From Phaeosaccion multiseriatum (Eukaryota; Ochrophyta, other classes), in the NCBI GenBank assembly GCA_965112735.1, contig OZ218952.1, forward strand, positions 310,001 to 374,000: 64,000 nt of DNA, read 5' to 3'. Below are positions 59,801 through 64,000 of the stretch, piece by piece. The notes below the pieces were generated by a model that worked only from the letters and a program-made list of their open reading frames with translations, was not told the origin of the DNA and made no database searches. Every line of letters begins with the position of its first letter. Position 1 is the stretch's first letter. Both the position numbers and the translations under genes were made by a program.

Positions 59801-62800
59801 CGCTTGAGAAGGCCCTAGGCACGGCGCTCAGCAGCATGCCGCCCGTGCGAGGTGTCATCCACGCTGCTGGCGTGCTCGACGATCGCTTGCTGGTGAACCA
59901 GACGCCCGAGAGTATCGTAGAGGTCTTCAAGCCGAAGGTGGAGGGCGCTTGGAATCTGCACGAGCTGTCGCTGCAGATGGCCTGGCCCTTGGACTTCTTT
60001 GTGTCCTACACATCCATGGCAGGTGTGTTAGGCAATGCAGGCCAGGCCAACTATGCTGCAGCCAACGCTGCTGTGGACGGGCTGATGCAGCATCGTCGGT
60101 GCCTCGGTCACTCCAGCTCTGTGGCCCTCCAATGGGGGCCGTGGGGCGAGGCTGGCATGGCCGCTCGGTCCGAAGTTGCCATGGCCAGTCTGGAGATGGC
60201 AGGCGTTGGGCTCATCAGTAAGGCATTGGGTATGGCGGCGCTTGATGCCGGCGTGTCAGCTCCATCTGCGGCATCGCGCGAGCTCTTGGTTCTGCCTGGC
60301 ATGGACTGGCCCGCCTTCTCTGAGGCTGCTGGCAACCCCGGGATGCTCGATGCTCTCGTTAGAGAGGCTTCGATGGTGGGGCCGCAGAACAAGGCTAGCA
60401 ACAGTGTGACGACCGAGGTTAAGCGCGACCTACTGAAGCTGTCGGAGGGAGAGCGAAAGCCCATGCTGCAGGCTTTAATCATGGAGATGGCAAAAGCATG
60501 CATTGGGGAAGCAGGCATCGAGCTCGACGCTTTGAGGCCTTTGATGGAGGCTGGGCTGGACTCCATGTCTACGGTGGAGCTTCGGAGTCGACTTCAAGCT
60601 CGTTTCGGTGTGCCGGTCCCCAACGATGTGCTCTTCAGTCACCCCTCAGTGGCAGCGCTGAATGTGTGGCTCGAGGGCTTGGTCTTGGGGGCTGAGGAGG
60701 GTGAATATGAGGAGAGGAATGCTGAACCGGCTGGAGGTAGCATGACTGCTCCCCTGGCTATAGTGGGCATGGCGTGCCGCTTGCCAGGTGGTTCGAACAG
60801 CCCAGAGGAGTTTTGGGCCATGCTTAGCAATGGCAAGGACTGTGTCCAGCCAGCGCCGCTCGACCGCTGGGCGAGCAAGGAGGAGGATGAACAGCAGTGG
60901 CAAGGAAGCTTCATCGACGGCGTGGAAATGTTCGATTCATCTGTGTTCGGCATATCCAGTCCTGAGGCTTCTGCCATGGACCCACACCAACGGGTGATGC
61001 TGGAGGTGGGACTGGAGGCGCTTGTGACTGCGGGCTATACCAAGCAAAGCCTGAGTGGCAGTCAGACCGGAGTGTTCGTGGGCATGAGCGGCAGTGACTG
61101 GGGAGCACTCGGGGAAGGCTCGTCCTCGACAGGCGCGTATAGCACAATGGGCGCAGCAGGGGCAAGCGTGTCCAATCGTCTGTCGTACACGCTCGGACTG
61201 CAGGGCCCGTCCATGACCACTGACACGGCGTGCTCGTCCTCTCTGGTGGCCCTGGATAGCGCTTGCAGCAGCTTACGCATGGGCAAGTGCGACGCAGCCG
61301 TGGTGGGCGGAGTGAATCTGTTGCTGGGCACGCAGAGCTTCGAAAGGCTGAAGGGCAGTGGTTTCTTATCGCCCGACGGGTACGTGCTGCGCTTGAGTGT
61401 GGAGTGCTTCCATACCTGTTGTGTTCACCCCTCTTCTCCCTTTGGCCATCGGCTCTCTGGCAAGTCGCACAGTGAGAACGACTTGAGTGCCTTACCAAGC
61501 CAACTTCCCTTACCCCACCCCACAATTCCCATGCCCTTCTCAGGCGCTGCAAGACGTTCGACGCGTCGGCAAACGGATACGTGCGTGGTGAAGGATGCGG
61601 TGCCGTTGTGCTGAAACTTTTGGATGACGCCCTCGCTGCCGGAGACACCGTCCTCGCTGTGATTGAGGGCTGTGCCGTGAATCACAACGGAACCAGTGCC
61701 CGCCTCACGGCCCCCAGCCCCGCCGCCCAGCAGAGACTCGTCGAGGCGACGCTGCGTGACGCCGGTCGAGAGGGCTCCGAGGTACGCATCGTGGAGGCAC
61801 ACGGCACGGGAACCTCGCTAGGCGACCCCATCGAGATGAGCGCTCTCAGGGCCACGTACGGGAAGAACCGTGACGACTCTTTCCCGCTTGTGGTGGGTGC
61901 GGTCAAGACCAATATTGGCCATCTGGAGGGTGCGGCGGGCATTGCCGGGCTCATCAAGGCCGTCTTGATGCTGCAGCACCGCGCTGTGCCCGCCAACCTC
62001 CACCTCGAGAGCATCAACCCAGAGCTGGACATGGACGGCTTCCCCGTGCAGCTCCCGTCGGTGATGGTGGAGTTGGAGGACGAGGGAGACATGTTGGTGG
62101 GGGTGAGCTCATTCGGGGCGGGAGGAACGAATGCACACGTGCTGCTGAGGAGTTATGGGGAGAAGAGTGAGGGTGCGCCAGGCCCTAATCCGGTGCAAGC
62201 AGAGACTCCAGTGGCGTTCTTGTTCACTGGGCAGGGTTCGCAGTACGTGGGCATGGGCAGGGAGCTGTACGAGAAGGAGGGCGTGTTCCGCGAGTGCATA
62301 CAGCGGTGCAGCGGACTTCTCATGGAGCGGGCCTGGCTAACGGACAAGTCTGTGGTGGAGCTCATGTACCCTACCGCCGCTCAGGACGGGAAGGAGGAGC
62401 AGGAGAAGACTGCACAAGCGCTGCTGAAGGAGACACGCTACTGCCAGCCGTGCCTGTTTGTGCTGGAGTATGCCCTCTGTGAGCTGTGGAAGTCGGAGGG
62501 CGTGGAGCCTTCCATGGTGATGGGCCACAGCCTGGGCGAGGTAGTGGCGGCGTGCGTAGCCGGCGTCATGTCGCTGGAGGACGGGCTGATGCTGTCCGCC
62601 AAGAGAGGAGCCGCCATGCAGGCCTGCCCCGAGGGCGAGGGAGTGATGTTCGCAGTGAGGGCAGGCAAGGAGGCGACTTTGGCAAGCATCGACGCTGCGG
62701 GGGGGGCAGGGGAAGTGGTGCTGGCGTCGTCGAATGGACCGAGCGCGAGCGTGATCTCTGGAGCGCGCAGCGGTGTGGACAAGGTGGTGGAGAAGCTCAC

Positions 62801-64000
62801 GACAGATGGGGTGGGCTGCAAGGCCCTGGAGGTGTCGCACGCCTTCCACTCTCCTCTGATGGAGCCCGCTGTACGTGCGCTGGAGGAGGCTCTGAGGCAG
62901 GTGTCATTCAGCGCCCCACGCATTCCCCTGGTGTCCAACGTGACGGGCGAGGTGGTGAAGGCGGAAGAGGTTTCCCAGAAGACGTACTGGGAGCAGCACA
63001 TGCTCTCTCCCGTGCTGTTTGCAGAAGGTATCCACACGCTGGTGGAGCACTTGATGAGGGACAGGAGGGGCTTGAATGTTGTGGAGGTGGGGCCCAATGC
63101 CGTGTTGAGCAGCATGGGAGCCAAGTGCGAGCATCAGGAGGGGCTGGTGTGGGTCTCTACTCTAAATAGAAGACAAAACTCCAACGAGGGGTTTCGAGAG
63201 GCCCTGAGTAAAGTGATTGGCCCGGAGCACGTGGAGCTGTATCGGACGCGCAGACCGTTTCCTTGGTACGATGTCAGGGGTAGTGGCAAGAGGAAGAAGA
63301 GAGGAAAGGGCATTGTCAAAGCTCTTCCCCCAGCGACGGCTTGGGAGGAAAGAGGAGGAGTGAGGCTGTCGGTGGAGCAGCACCCGTACCTTGCAGATCA
63401 CGCAGTCAATGGTGGAGTGGTGTTGCCAGCGGCCGTCATGCTGGCAATTCTCTATGACACGCGCTGCTGCAGCACGTCAGGGGCCGGGGGTGAAGAGGGT
63501 GGTGGTGAGAGGACCATTTGCGACGCGGAGTTCGTTCGCTTCTTCCCAGTGAAGCAGTCCGAGGCTCAAGCTCTCGTAGTGTGCGACAATGGGTCTGGTA
63601 GTGGCAGGAGTGGCAGCGTCTCCCTGTGCAAGCCCGACAAGAAGGAGCTGCCCTACATGACAGCGAAGCTCGTGAGCGACAGCGAGAGCGAGAGCCCTGC
63701 GCAGGTACCTAACGGCGTAGACGTGCTATGGAAGGCTTGCCCAGACACGGTGGATGTCAGTCTGCTGTACGAGGAGCTGGAGCGGCACACGGGCAACCGC
63801 TTCGGCCCTGCCTTCCGGAACATTGTTGAGGCAAAGGTGGGCGACGGCGAGATGGTCGGGCGCGTACGGGTGCAAGGAGTGGCACCGTTTGCTCTCGACC
63901 CCATGGCGCTGGAGAGCTGCTTCCAAATGGCGGGTCTGCTCGACGGCGTCGCAGCGTTTGTGCCCACCAAGCTACGACGCCTTGTTGTGCTAACAGAGGC
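50852..64000 (+). CDS. modular type I polyketide synthase, 3' end outside window
   Basis: Exons 50852-51234, 51540-51688, 51795-51869, 51972-52319, 52840-53349, 53914-55036, 55198-55969, 56122-61379 and 61544 onward, all phase-consistent; 3,691 residues visible. KS1 (from about residue 90) has Ser256 where Cys is expected ([12 protein letters not shown]) but keeps both His (EAHGTGT His389, KTNLGH His430). ACP1 follows without an AT (MDSL, Ser591). Module 2: KS2 (Cys814), AT1 (GHSLGE Ser1198, HAFHS), DH1 (His1476, Asp1660), ER ([13 protein letters not shown]), KR ([20 protein letters not shown]), ACP2 (LDSM Ser2601). Module 3: KS3 (Cys2824), AT2 (Ser3202, HAFHS), DH2 (His3492), then the window ends. 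HAFH suggests malonyl-CoA; LDD suggests a B-type KR. DH, ER and KR together make a fully saturated extension. The product is unknown; long reduced chains such as algal long-chain diols or algaenan precursors are one inference. Confidence 0.93.
52440..52700. repeat. GA-rich (GGGAGA)n intron array in the PKS
   Basis: Purine-only imperfect repeat filling the intron between PKS exons 4 and 5. Confidence 0.85.
53384..53800. repeat. (CACT)n array in PKS intron 5
   Basis: CACT tetranucleotides, degenerate in the second half, between the exons ending 53349 and starting 53914. Same unit as the myosin intron 13 array but the opposite strand relative to transcription. Confidence 0.9.

Noticed and set aside
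56310-63169. Overlapping ORFs on both strands of the PKS, such as 62438-63124 minus
   Set aside because: They are shadow frames of GC-rich PKS domains; the plus-strand PKS frame carries all catalytic motifs.

Overview
This window is nuclear DNA from a GC-rich, intron-rich eukaryote. Coding exons are short and bounded by GT-AG introns, and there is no operon structure. The combination of a plant-type Nbp35, a dynactin subunit, a large unconventional myosin and a modular type I polyketide synthase points to an alga or another stramenopile-like protist. A eustigmatophyte would fit, but this is inference and no marker gene settles it. The introns are packed with tri- and tetranucleotide arrays, many of which start exactly at the splice donor.

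Layout. 1-4268 (minus): glutamine-fructose-6-phosphate aminotransferase, ten exons visible, 3' end outside the window. 4467-5402 (plus): a small coiled-coil protein, divergent from it. 5985-8312 (minus): Nbp35, an Fe-S scaffold ATPase, six exons. 8521-9555 (plus): dynactin p25 (DCTN5) carrying an extra C-terminal RING-like finger. 10815-12421 (minus): an unrecognised acidic/Ala-rich protein that starts with a 7-nt coding exon. 13026-14400: a short inverted-repeat element and an LTR-like repeat that contains a MITE. 14810-19083 (plus): coiled-coil exons ending in the first strand of a kinesin motor; a two-exon unit is present three times, reading frames are broken and the rest of the motor is missing. 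19084-28409: repeat-rich and gene-poor, with a second LTR-like copy, an intron-containing tRNA-Lys candidate, palindromic elements and a second MITE copy. 28410-42826 (minus): a 28-exon myosin heavy chain of about 1,802 residues (motor, IQ motifs, ankyrin, PH, ankyrin, C2-like tail). 43500-44360: possible decayed gene. 44904-49268 (plus): F-BAR protein. 50852 to the window end (plus): modular type I PKS.

How the genes relate. GFAT feeds amino-sugar synthesis, and Nbp35 works in cytosolic Fe-S assembly. DCTN5, the kinesin remnant, myosin and the F-BAR protein are cytoskeletal or membrane-traffic genes, but nothing shows they are co-regulated. The PKS reads KS(Ser)-ACP / KS-AT-DH-ER-KR-ACP / KS-AT-DH... 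It begins with an AT-less module whose ketosynthase has Ser in place of the catalytic Cys, followed by a fully reducing module. That architecture suits a long reduced acyl chain.

The strongest unusual observations are the DCTN5-RING fusion, the Ser-type KS loading module, a MITE family whose insertion is proven by an empty site inside the window, microsatellites seeded at splice donors, and an identical 17-mer repeated in unrelated genes.
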